DNA of 64,000 bases, from positions 434,001 to 498,000 of the forward strand of contig NW_019211456.1 of the NCBI RefSeq assembly GCF_002443255.2, read 5' to 3'. Shown piece by piece: positions 13,714 through 25,201 of this stretch (position 1 is the first letter of the stretch; each line of letters begins with the position of its first letter). Origin of the DNA: Varroa destructor. Its lineage: Eukaryota; Arthropoda; Arachnida; Mesostigmata; Varroidae. Both the position numbers and the translations under genes were made by a program. A model generated the notes under the pieces. It was not told the origin of the DNA. It made no database searches and worked only from the letters and a program-made list of their open reading frames with translations.

Positions 13714-16166
13714 AGACCAATTTAAGACGTTAATAGTGGTATCAATTTCGAATAATCGCTGCGATGCTACATGTAATTGAATGCATAAGATGTATGATTT
13801 TGTCTAAGTAAACCTTTATGAAAGCACCGAATGTCTCTTCTGCTGTGATAAATACTCAGTGCTGCTACAATATGTCTTTATCATTCTACTTTGAGAAGGG
13901 ACGCAGCTGCTTTTTTGTTGATGACCGTTCTCATTGCATTAAAAGTCTAAGAAGTAGTTCGCTAAAATAACACACATTTGATTCATATTATACGTTATGC
14001 ATATTATATATATCGATGAATAGAGGTTTGAATAGCTAATCAGTCAAAGGAAACTTCTGGTGAATAACGAACTTCAGTGGGGCACAGCGACTGAAGTTGG
14101 TGGACCAACCCAACCATATACAATGAGCCAAACTTTTGTGGATAGAGGACATCCAAATACCATTCTCAGAACCTCTATAATACTCTACAAAGTATAGTCG
14201 TGTCATCGTGTACGTTAGAGTACAATTGGTCAGCGTTCAAGCATTTTATCGAACATACTGACAATTTAGCCGAATATTTTCGTTCCATTTGATTCAATGC
14301 TAACAGATCTGCGAACCAAGTTTCTTGCCCGTCGTAAAACTCTTTCTGTATTCATAGACAAACATGCCGTGCGGAACGCATTGGAGTATTATTTCTATGG
14401 AGTTTTAAATATGGAACTTCCAGCTATTTTGGTGTGGGAAAGGTGCACAGATAATTTGTGTTTATAATTTATTATATCTACTATTTTAGAGCTCAGGAGG
14501 CCCGACAGCGCCCATATGACAAACGTCAAGTGTTACTCACCGACTGCTGCTTGAAGTGTACGTTTATTGCCTTTCCTATGTATCATGTCATGTATAAAGA
14601 CCGGGGGAAAACGGTCCTTCTGAGCTGAGAATGTACAAAATCAGGAAAGTGGAGAGCACCAATTAATTGACGACGGTCTTTCACGCTCTTTTCCGATTCA
14701 GCACTTCAGATCAATAGTTACTGCCATGTTGGTATCTCTCGCTTAAAATGTCACGTGGTGTATCCACATGTAACTTCGTAGAGGTTGGTAATGGTGCACC
14801 GCACATGGCACTCTTCTGTGCTATTGTAAGTGCTGTATACCGATAATTTCAACATAGTGCTAACAAACCCTAAATTAAAGTGGATTATCAAATAACGCTA
14901 AGAGGCGAAAAACGGTGAGCAGGTGTCTTGCAAAAAGAACAATATTTGAAATAACATGCCGATTTTAATTTATTTTGATTTTTCGTTCTAGAGCCCACCT
15001 TATTAACGAAAGCAAAATGTAACTATACCAAGAAAAATAGAAATAAAATCAAATGTTCATATGAATTTTTCGTAAAACATCATTCACCGGTGTTATCATG
15101 TTAAAATTATAAAAGCATAAAAATGTGTTAGTTTGCCCCTGATGGCCTACCACATATGTGTATTTGGCGCAACGCACGGGGTTTGCTTGATGGACTCAGA
15201 GACGAACGACTGACGCAGCGTTTAGAGGATCGTTCAATGTGATTGAATAACCACAATATATGCGTGAGCAAAGCACATCAAAGATACGGGCCAATATGAA
15301 GACAGACAGCATCATTCTAATTATAACAAGATCGAACTCCTCTGCTACAGTTGATTATTAAAATGTGATGACTTCTAACTATGCGTAGTTTACGTAGGTG
15401 CGATTATCCCATCAGCTGTCGTGCATGCCTAGTATGTGCATACAGGCAACGAATGACAGAACAAAGTGCTATAATCGGTAAAAAATCGCTGTGGAGTTCT
15501 AGCGTACGCTCATAGGTGACTTACTGGTTTCTAACTGTTGGCCGCGTCATCAGCTCAGAGCAGCTGATTCTCACTCAGCTGGTGCTCAGCTCACTTTCTC
15601 GACGGCGGTTCAGAATTATATCACCGAATTCTGCTACAAAATCTGCGAGAACTTTGAGATTACCGGATGTATCTAGGATTCCCTAACAGGTTGCAGACCA
15701 ATTACAAGTAGCCGTAAAGAGCATTTGTTGGGATTTCGGAACATATGACTTAATAAGCGAATCTCTTGAGCTAAACATCTCACGGAAATATTTGCGACGC
15801 CCATATAAAGGAATACAAACCCTTACTTAAGTCAATCAAATAATTCAAGCAGCCACAGTAGCTATTCCTGTAGATATTGCACTTGAACTATAACTAATGC
15901 TATAATAGAAATCAGTGGGGTGATATTCTGCCAGTTCTGCCTAAGTTAAATTGGCTTTTTTTACAATAATTTGTTACTATTTTAACAAAAAAGAAAGAAA
16001 GATTCTTTAAGCGTCCAGAGACTTTTGGCTTATTATATGGAATTTAGGTATACTACAAGACCTTCTTCATTAACACGTAGCTAGAGAAATAGTAATTTGT
16101 TGTCGAGCGAATCAGATTTGCAACGTTCGGTCATTATAATGATAGCAGGAATAAGTAAGCGGTTAC

Positions 16167-16209
16167 ATAGATGTAGCATCGAATAGATGTAGCATCGAGT
16201 AGATGTAGC
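16167..16209. repeat. Short tandem repeat, 16-bp unit
   Basis: The 16-bp unit ATAGATGTAGCATCGA occurs twice in direct succession (16167-16182 and 16183-16198). A third, partial copy differs in its first base (G for A). Confidence 0.9.
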
Positions 16210-16334
16210 TTGTATAATGCTGTATAAATAGAATATGGGTACTGTCCTTTAAATGATGTAGTTCGATAAAATTTCAACTTCTTTGATCAAACAGCCGACA
16301 ACTTCAAGTCGTATTATATTACAATATTGTATAG

Positions 16335-16340
16335 TTTATT
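16335..16340 (-). terminator. Poly(A) signal for the minus-strand membrane-protein gene
   Basis: TTTATT on the plus strand reads AATAAA on the minus strand, about 80 nt past the stop codon at 16422. This spacing suits a short 3' UTR. The hexamer is common in AT-rich DNA, so the assignment is tentative. Confidence 0.4.
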
Positions 16341-16421
16341 GTTGTTCTGCTTTCTCTTTGTTGAACAAAAAAGTCGAACGAATCTGAAACTTAGACCAAC
16401 AGACAACAAATCCTAATCTCA

Positions 16422-18295
16422 CTAGCAGAATCTACTGTTACTCTTCTCGTAGTTCCTATCAATGTACCACTGCAGACGCAAGGTATGTCGCTCTTCGCCC
16501 TTTGTTTGACGCTGCAAGGAAGTCCCCCGGCGAGATTGAGATTTACTTGGGGACTCCTTTTCTGTTATTATGCCTACATAGAATTTCTCGTGCAAACCGT
16601 TGTTACGTTGCTTCAAGTCGTCAAAGCTCACGGCTCGTGTGAAGCGATTCATTGAAATCTTCTGATGTCGTTTCACTTAAGCTACGGCTTCTAGATGAAT
16701 TAAGTTGCGTTTCGACGTTTTAGGAAATTTTTCTAGCAGAAGATATTATTTGAGTAGGACAGGCACAAAGTTAAGTATCTCAAAATCGTTTATTGTTCTG
16801 CCTACGACGATTTGCTCCAAAATACTTCTGTGATAGGAATAAAACATAGGTTAATAATATCGTTAGTGCTTTTAAAGAACTAGACAGGGAAGATTCCGTT
16901 TCTCTGTGAAGAAGACAAAAGCGCAACTTCATGTTCTTACGTTAACATCATGGCTTGCTTGGGCTGTACCTAGTTTACCAGAAACAGTGAGGAGCGCCTC
17001 TATATTAATACAGCTCTAAATCTGAAAATAGCTTGGAGGCCCTTCTGAAGGCATTCATCCGGTTTTTAGCTGAATGTTAACTCTAACCTATCTAGCCGGT
17101 TAACGTTACATAGCATTGTATATAAGCAGATACTACGTTGCGTAGAGCGATTTTGTTTTGGCAGCATAGGGTTAGTGACTACTGTGGAAACAGGTGCGCG
17201 TTTATTAACTTTGCGAAAAGAGCGACGCATGAGGAAAGCCTCATTGTCAATTAAATTTGTCTTTTCTTATTAAAATTAGTACAGATAATACGTCTATAAG
17301 ATCGCGTGAACCTTCAGAGCGTACTATTTAATAAACAGTTTATTTCAATTCCTTCTTGACCGCTGACCTTACTTTCATTGGGATACGAAAAGATACGGAA
17401 GTTCGAGAAAATACATTATATTCCTTAAATGTGCCTTGAGAGACGATCTTTTTGCCTCTGCAGTGTGACCAATGTATGGACATTTTACGAAGATTATTAA
17501 ATTTTTTTTGCAGTAGGCTTGAAATTAACAACTACGGGTGGGAGTCACTGGTTAAGACCATTGACCGTTCCTTCTGTAAAGAAAGGGGGTCCGGTGACAG
17601 CGAAGAGCTGGGTATTGAAGTCGTATCGTCATCGGCATAACAGCGATCTGCCGTCTGGCGCATTCGGGTGGCTCCTCTGATAATTCTCGGACAAGGATTT
17701 ATTCTGCGTCAATTTTCAGGCTGTTGCAGCACAGAGAATCTGTTGCATGGCTCAATGATGCCACTTTGTACATGAGAAACGTTATCGCAGAGTATACCAA
17801 ATCAGCGCTTCTTTAGCCGGATAGAGGTGAGCACTAAAAACCATTGTCATCGATAGTTTGCATAAGTATTTAGCCATATCTCGATTGCCCTCGATTATTT
17901 TCTGCAGCAGAAGCATCTTGATCTGCGGATTTTGTAGGTCCGCAATTATTTCGAGCTTTCACGCTCATTCAAACATTTCTAAAGCGGAAAGCCCCACTCG
18001 CACATCTTCTACCTGACACTTACTGCCTTCACTTATATCCATAGCTTTACCTGAGTTCGTGATTGTGATCGTGATTCACCTTAAAATGAAGGGAAAAACA
18101 AACGCCATAAACAACAAAGCGAAGCAATGCTGATACGACCAGCAAACAGCCTATGGATGTTAGACTCCATCGCTGCCAAACTACTTTGCCATTTCCACTA
18201 ATGAATAAGAGGTCTGCACTAGCTTCACGATAATGTGATACGTTATTTAAAATTTCTATGAGCGATTGTTCTGTTACGTCGAGAACGTGAGCCAT
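16422..18295 (-). CDS. Unrecognised single-pass membrane protein (3 exons)
   Basis: Predicted minus-strand exons: 18051-18295, 17373-17457 and 16422-16661. Junction phases agree (2, then 0): exon 1 ends in AG before GTAAAG, exon 2 begins after CACTGCAG and ends before GTAAGG. The model gives 189 residues. The N-terminal 45 residues are soluble-looking and start MAHVLDVTEQ. One hydrophobic segment at about residues 48-72 (SIGCLLVVSALLRFVVYGV) is a transmembrane helix. A His/Asn-rich stretch (VNHDHNHE) follows, then a basic, Ser/Lys/Arg-rich tail. There is no cleavable signal peptide, so an internal anchor is likely. A minus-strand AATAAA lies about 80 nt past the stop. I recognise no family. 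The first exon and its donor are the best supported; the last acceptor has a poor pyrimidine tract. Confidence 0.45.
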
Positions 18296-19997
18296 TCATT
18301 GCCTTGTACAGCCAGTTCTCTATGTGCTGCGCAAACATGAGGCGCCGCAGTTCATGCATGGTTGTTCAAATCTCTAAATGATCCTATTAGCATAACAAGA
18401 GTCGCCTAATACCTGATGGAGGCCTATACACCTGAAACCTGAAACTAGGCATCTCCTTTACTACACCGAAAAGAAAGCGATTATAATTAGGAAAGTTTGA
18501 ATCAACCACATTGTTCCGCCCCCTATCCGGTTGGAACTTCTTAGCAGGTATTGATTCCAGAATTGAGTCTCTTTGAGGGCAGTTAGTTTGTTACATCATC
18601 GTAGTGGGCGATAGGTTCGTTTATTCTACTTAGGTTTTCCGGGAAACTAACAAATTGGTAAATAAAAAAGACTTCCAAGTACGCAGGGCATATACAGAGC
18701 TATTGTATCTGTAAACTCATATTCATTGAAATTACATATCACGAATAATCCACGAAAACAAATTATTCATCTGCTTAACGCGGCCCAGTTTGAAAATCAC
18801 TACCTTCCGTTGTGTGCTGAGCGCATTATCACAAATGTCTGTGGCATATGTAATGCATCTACACGCATTGGTAGCCTAAATATATATATTGCTGTTACCT
18901 TGTAGCGCAATTCAGATACGAAATGCAGTGAACTATATTACGCTATTAATTTGACATCTTAATGCACCGTTACGAATAAACTGTTTAAATGTTTAGAAAA
19001 TATCTTGCCCAAATGAAATTACTGTTCAAAATATGATTTATATGGGTACGCGTCTAGAAAGATCTTCAATTAGAGGGCTGGACAGTGTAGCAATGTAAGC
19101 ATAGCGTTTTAAGTATAATTTAAGCAAATGACAATCTCAGTTCAATCAAATTGTTCGGTATGAAAAAAGTCCAAAAAAGATAATTAAACCTTCTGACACT
19201 ACAGAAAACCGTATCTTATCTTATATATTTTATATACATATAATATATACGACGGCTGACAGCACAGGATTATTTTAGATCAACTTTCTAGACTTTACTC
19301 GCTCATACTAAATTATTGACTTGGGTTACAAATAATGATGTTACAAATAATTCTTATAGGCATGCATTTAATGGAACTACAGTTTTCGGAGCTATAAAGA
19401 GTTGTCAACGTTATTTGGCTTAGGGTAATTTCTTCTTACTGACTCCATCGTTTCGACAACCCATTCGTTCAAATTCACACTCCGATTCTGGCCGATTCGC
19501 CAATTCAGAAATTATCAACTGACCATCTGCATAGTGTTCGGATTAAGATAAATGGATTTTGTCAAATTGTTGCTAACGAATATGTTGCATTTGCATTTAG
19601 CTAAAGAGGCATTATGTTGACGATAAATAGTCCTCTTTGGACGGAGGCTGACGCATTATGTGTGCCAGTGACAACCTATCTCTGTGACACTTGAATGTGA
19701 GCAGGTTTTGCGAAGTAACAAGAACTCAGAGTTTATTAAGAGGTAAAATTGTATAGCCTGTTTCAGGCCAGATTTTAATGATATGGAGCATATTAGATAC
19801 TGGCGTACCATTAAGTATGTGTTATCCCTTGAATATGCTTGACGTTAAAAACATGGCTTTGGCTCAATGTTTGAATATGCTCTTTTTGCTTAACGTAGAA
19901 TTCGTCGCAGGATCCTTCAATGGAACCTTTTAGAATCTATTTGGGCATTATTAAATGTATATCTGTGCTAACCTTTTTCTCAGTCTCCTCTGCATTT
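18296..19997. other. Intergenic, no gene recognised
   Basis: This separates the divergent starts of the minus-strand membrane-protein gene and the plus-strand lipocalin, so both promoters and any 5' UTR exons should lie here. No further coding exon is recognised. A frame-compatible ATG at 19920 could extend the lipocalin N-terminus by 26 residues. Confidence 0.45.
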
Positions 19998-22565
19998 ATG
20001 ATGGCAGTATTTTCCTTCGTTTTGGCTGGGTTATTGGGAGCCCTTCATTTGACAAATGCAGACGAAGTCATTCTCATGGAACCGTTCGATCCTTTGAAGG
20101 TGAGAAAATAGTGAAGCTTTTTTTTTGACTAGCATTTTGACTAATACGGAGAAGTCATTAGACCTGTTCTTCTTTTTTTATCGTATTGCCTTGCCGCACT
20201 GAAATATTTTGACAATCTGGAATGATTAATTCTTTTCTAGAATTTTGAAACCATTTATTATTTAAGTACCACATTTACGGTTTTATATTTCTGCGCCGAA
20301 CTCCACAGTAACACATTTCATTGAATTTTATATAAACATACTAGATGCTGCACAGGTACCTCTTCTTGTAATACTGAGATGTTATTAAAAAAATTTACTA
20401 ACAAGTGTATTAGGTTTCGTATCCTCTTGGAGAAGCGGCTCACTAACTGTTAAGTTGCAGAGAAAGCAATTACTTTTTTTAATTGTCTCTCGTTTTGAAA
20501 ATCTACTAGTCTTTGGTTAAGTATTACGCATGTATCACTTTGCAATGCTTTTACTGTAAGCTTGAACCTATATTAAGCGGTTCTTGATAGATCTTGCCGT
20601 ATCTAAGGTAAATATTCGGGACCGGTTCGGTAATCTTTAGCAAAGCGTTGCTTTTCAGTCTAATATTATTGATCCGCATCATGCAATAAAACACCAGATA
20701 TATTTACCCTCAACTAAACTGGCTCGGGTGCGATAAATCCTACTTTTTTGAACTTTAGGAGAGTGAAAAGTAAGGACATCAAACTCAAAATTTCACACTA
20801 AAATGTGACGCAGGAATACGCTACTGCTTCATCATTCATTTTGTCTACATACACATGTTTTTAGTGTGAGCGATTGCATAACATTGCTAACTAATCTAAA
20901 TTCAAATATCATTTATATCGCATAGAATGAATTTGGCGTTTGCTTTTTGCAACTGGGCACTCCTTCGGAATCGTAAGGTAACAGGTACATGGCGTGTATG
21001 GAAGCGGAACACCCATCTGATTGAACAGACGTCTACCGTTCGTTGTATTGAAGTCGAAATCGAGCATGATGAGAACTCCGGAGATATCTTCAAGATGCTT
21101 GTAAAGTGGATTGACCCAAAGTAGGTCTCAGTAGGACTAATGTCCAGTTTGCCGATATAAGTCCATAAACAACCAGAAGCTACTTTTTATTTTAGGTGTG
21201 TCCGAAGAATATTACTCCGATTGTGCTTTATTTGAACAGCACATTAGTAGCTTTAATCTACTGAAGACGGCAGGGTTATAACGGTCCTAAGACAGCGCTC
21301 CTTTGGAATAAAATTCAAATACATATTTAACTCGATGTTCTATTTATAACATTTTAAGGGCCAGGACCTATCAGAACCAGAAGCTTAGTTGTATTCAATA
21401 TTAAGTGATGTATCTTAAAATGAATAGCAGAGTTAAGTGTAGAAAACTCTGGATCTACTATTTAAACTGCTTTATTTTTTCAGCAACGGTAACTTAAACA
21501 TATCATTCTATGTCGTTGATGATCGGTCTCACCCCGCAAGGTTCTTCTTCAAAGCAGATCGTAAGCGTCCTCAACAATGTAATAACGTTCCCGCGGCTAA
21601 CACCAAAGTCGAATAGATTTTCCAGTTTTATAGCTTTTTATTAAAGCGATATAGCACTTTAGAACTGCTACTGAATGGAAGTAGTTTTACTTTTTAGCTT
21701 AGTACTAGAACAGCTCAACAACAGTGAAACTTCTATGAACGTATTTTGTTGGGGCTCAGAGAATTTGGGTTTGCACTATAGTCAACTTGAAATGTCCCTC
21801 ATATAAACGAAATGTCCTTTATTGTGCAAACATTGTCGGCTATTTTATAGCAAGCGACGATAGCAGGAAAGGATTGCGTTAGTCGTGATCAATCTATTCA
21901 TACTAACATAAAGGTTAAGTATAAACGTAAAAATTGACCGCGACATTAACAAAGATGTCCGCGTTTGTCGTTATGTAGACAAGTTTATTCAGTACCTATG
22001 ACATCAGTATCGTGCAAAGTATGTACCAACTTTAAATAGGAAATAGGAAATTTTACCTAAAATGGTGAAAATGCAATTTAGCTTTGAGCATCTTCAATCG
22101 CATGTAATAGTTGACAGTGCTTTCCGATAACTCCAGCTCTAAAAAACTGAATTGCACGAACGTGTCTTCCAGAACATAGGATTGCCTTGTCAGTGCTGGG
22201 AACGGACTATAATAATTGGGCTGTGGCATACGGCATGCTCGGTCTAAAAGGTAAAAATTAGCCTGCGAATGAATAGTTCCGAAATTTTTTTTTGATTTTC
22301 CAGCCCCACTTTTGTAGCTGCGCTGACAATAGATAAAGTTGTTAATATAACCTGGAGAATAAAATTGCATTACAAGTAACCACATGTTTTCAAATACTTT
22401 GAATTATCTGGTAACAAGAGCGTTCTCGTATTAACTTCAGAGTCATACTTCGTGGCGGCGCGCAAACTTCCACTGGACGACGCAGCGTTAACCGATGTAG
22501 AATCAATAATCAGCAAGAATCAAGTCTCGAAAGACTTTACGGTTGTTGACCATTCATCCTGTTAG
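19998..22565 (+). CDS. Secreted lipocalin, ApoD/Lazarillo-like (5 exons)
   Basis: Lipocalins carry small hydrophobic ligands in an eight-stranded beta barrel. Exons: 19998-20099, 20978-21120, 21484-21560, 22173-22250 and 22441-22565; phases match at every junction (0, 2, 1, 1), giving 174 residues. Residues 1-22 form a signal peptide (MMAVFSFVLAGLLGALHLTN...). The mature chain shows the three structurally conserved regions: GTW at residues 37-39, TDYNNWAVAY at 118-127 and the Arg of AARK at 141. Cys57 and the final Cys174 are the only cysteines, so one disulfide tying the barrel to the C-terminal strand is expected. The end, TVVDHSSC, parallels the ApoD TVTDQVNC. N87-I-S is a possible glycosylation site. 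Start chosen at the Met-Met pair because it makes a normal signal peptide; the in-frame ATG at 19920 is an alternative. AATAAA lies at 22733. The ligand is unknown. Confidence 0.85.
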
Positions 22566-22732
22566 AAGTGTGTATCCCCATTCATGCAATATCTGTGGCA
22601 GTTAGTGTTTCTTCGAGTATTAGTTATCGCACATTTATCTATTTAGCTATATATACAGATATAGCTATATACATCGATACAGACCATAAATTCCAGCGCA
22701 CATTTTCTGACAAGTGAACGTAAACCTTTTTA

Positions 22733-22738
22733 AATAAA
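22733..22738 (+). terminator. Poly(A) signal for the lipocalin gene
   Basis: A canonical AATAAA lies 168 nt past the stop codon, followed by a GT-containing stretch. This is the likely 3' end of the lipocalin transcript. Confidence 0.5.
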
Positions 22739-24529
22739 GTATTGTACCCTCAAGGTGTGCACTTAGACTACATACTGAAACTGCTGGATCACAGAAATTC
22801 TATAGTGAAACAATAAATATGAAATTATAATAGCTCTGTTTCGTATTAGACTAATCTGATATCTGAAGAAGTTTTGGATCTTTCTTATTTTCATTGCTTT
22901 TTCTGTTGGCATTAAAGGTGCAGGCATTTCACAAAAATAACATTTAAAGAAGAATAACACTAACAGTAGTTGTTTAGTGGCGGAAAACGTTTCCCCTTTC
23001 GAGATTTTGGCGCTTTTCGAATATTGATAGTTTCCTTTTACTTCAGGAGAAGCGTTACAGCAGATTCATATTATGACTCTATCCATATACGAAATTCTGC
23101 CTTCTAATTATCAATTTATATCGATGAGGTTAAACTAAGTATGAATTTGCTTTTGTACTAAGTCCTTTTAACTTACACGCGGGGTAAAATCTCAACTGAA
23201 AAATCATTTCGAGCCTTTAAAAAATTATGTGAACACTATATCAACCGGTACATACTGCGGTATGCGACAAATAGCATAATAAACTTTTACCTTTCTTATT
23301 ATCACCATCGGACTTTCTGAACAGCAAATGTCATGGTTCTGTTACTCAACGCAGACACTCAAGCGAAGATGGGCTCTATATAAATATTTATCTGTCATAC
23401 GGCTAATTGCAAAAGCTAACGTAATTTTGTGTTGGCATGGTTTAGTATCGACGATCGCGTTATGATTGAACTAGTGAATTGAAGGTGAAAAGAATATTAA
23501 TTCGAAAGTAAGAGCAAAGTACTGTTGTCCATTCGTGAATTAACTAGAGCCGGTATTTTTAAATGAGAAAAGAAGTTCCAAAGGCTAGTGGGTAATTTTT
23601 ATTATGTCGTGTCTGTTTTATATTTACTGCAGGGGTTATCACATATAGAAAGACCACAGTTCCATATTACAGGATTATCGTATTTGGTATACCATTATTT
23701 AAAATATATTACATAAATCGACTAGTCGCGAAACACGTACATAAACGGACCACTGATTGTGACTATGGACAGCGGCTTTAGGGTAAAATAAAAATCGTTT
23801 TTGATATGGGGATTAACCTGTTAATTTCTCCTTTCCAAAAATTCGCTTAGTTGTTTAAGACTAGTGTTCCTACATCAACAAACCGTAGGCAATATTGGTT
23901 AATATGATATCTGTATTTGAATCTTCAAAGATACCTTTATTATTTTCCTATCAGTATCATAAATTCACGTTTTCGATTATAAGTATTTAAATCCTGGGTT
24001 TTCAAATTCTGATTACACAAAGCAGCAAGAAGGCAATATTAGTTTAAGAAATAAGAAGCTCCTTAAATTTTCTAGTAGACTCTCTAAAGGTCTTTGTGCC
24101 ATAAACTTATTTTTCTCACAGTTTTAAAAGACAAGGAAATAAAAGGCCTAGATTCTTAGCAAATTAGGCCTTAATGATAACAGTTCCTTCCGTTATAGAA
24201 TCAGGTTTAGAATCTCTACTGCCGAAACGAAACACATCGCATTCTTATCGAGTTTCGGCTCTCTTACCTAACAGTTTGGGGGGAGTTTCGCAAGATGACG
24301 CGGCTTTGATATTTTTGATAGGTATGATCAATTGGACATTATTATTAGAGCACAGAAATTGCCGCACGCTCTCTTTTGATATACCCTCGATAAGGCCGAT
24401 GAACAGAATTAACAAGAAAAAGCGCTATTTAGTACAATGCTTTGCGGACATTCAGTACTGGTGTATCTTACTTTTGGGAATGACCAGTTTATTTTGATAT
24501 TAGGCAGTTTTCCATGAAGAGAGAGAGCC
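22739..24529. other. Intergenic, no gene recognised
   Basis: No recognised product. One exon-like block at about 24197-24321 (plus strand) lies between an acceptor-like ATCAG and a GTATGA donor, but its phase does not fit the small gene that follows and no family is recognised. Confidence 0.35.
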
Positions 24530-25201
24530 ATGGATCAAATACGCAGGTTGAAGACAACCTTTATAGGAGGCGGAACTGAGAGTATGGTATCATACGGCAC
24601 GACATTGAATGCACCTCGGAAACCCGTGTATGTTACATCAATGAGAAGATTTTCATTTACGGTAAGAATAACCACGTACGAACAGTCAAGAAGGCAGCTC
24701 ATAGTGAGGCTTCGCGTTCTATATGTGTAGTGTCTAGATAACCTTTTGTCCTTCTGCACTTAAAATTATAATCTTGTTAACCATTCTTTCCATAACCTAC
24801 GAACTACGCGTCCTAGCACATGATAAGGATTTGTCCTTTTTCAAAGGATCATTCAGGAATTTGACTTGAAATTAAGAAAACTGAGCACAGATCTCTGGAA
24901 GAATAATGCTAGAGGTTTTAAGCCGACGTAAAAGGTTCTCATCAAAATGCATTTTCACATCGTAATGACAGTAAAATTATAATAGGACCCTTCTGGAAGC
25001 TCATTTCGGTTTTATTGTGTTGTACACCGTTGTTTCCAATAGGTCGACGTATATAACATACATTTAGTGGGCAAGGACAGTCTTGCCAAACATCGAAACG
25101 AGCGAGATATACCTATTCGTGTACATTATTTTGAAGTGGTAGCAAAGCAGACAAGCTTCTCTCGTTCAATACCTTCAAACCACCATCACCTCATAGAGTA
25201 A
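24530..25201 (+). CDS. Candidate two-exon small gene, unrecognised
   Basis: Exons 24530-24661 and 25043-25201 join in phase 0 (donor GTAAGA, acceptor TTTCCAATAG) and encode 96 residues: a basic N-terminal half (MDQIRRLKTTF...) and a polar C-terminal half that includes VHYFEVV. The stop codon is followed at once by AATAAA (25201-25206), which supports a 3' end here. An in-frame TGA lies upstream of the ATG, so the model is self-contained, although it could be the last exons of a longer gene with other splicing. There is no signal peptide, transmembrane segment or known motif. The opposite strand of the first exon is also open, which lowers confidence. Confidence 0.3.

Larger units (their letters stand above)
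13714..16421. other. Intergenic, no gene recognised
   Basis: No coding exon was recognised. The stretch holds the 3' UTR of the sororin-like gene at the left, a cluster of CAGCTG/CAGCTC words near 15551-15596 and a short tandem repeat at 16167-16209. The right end probably holds the 3' UTR of the minus-strand membrane-protein gene. Confidence 0.5.

Noticed and set aside
20926..20977. Alternative lipocalin exon starting after CATAG at 20925
   Set aside because: Its frame splices cleanly but replaces the GTW-bearing exon; the exon at 20978-21120 supplies the obligatory lipocalin GxW motif and fits all phases.
21484..21616. Lipocalin ending in an extended third exon with a stop at 21616
   Set aside because: The GTAAGC donor at 21561 links in phase to exons carrying the TDY and C-terminal lipocalin motifs, so read-through is not the main product.
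22063..22243. Minus-strand exon with strong acceptor and donor (about 60 residues)
   Set aside because: It overlaps the plus-strand lipocalin exon 22173-22250, which contains the TDY signature; the minus-strand block has no partner exons or known motif and is probably a shadow.
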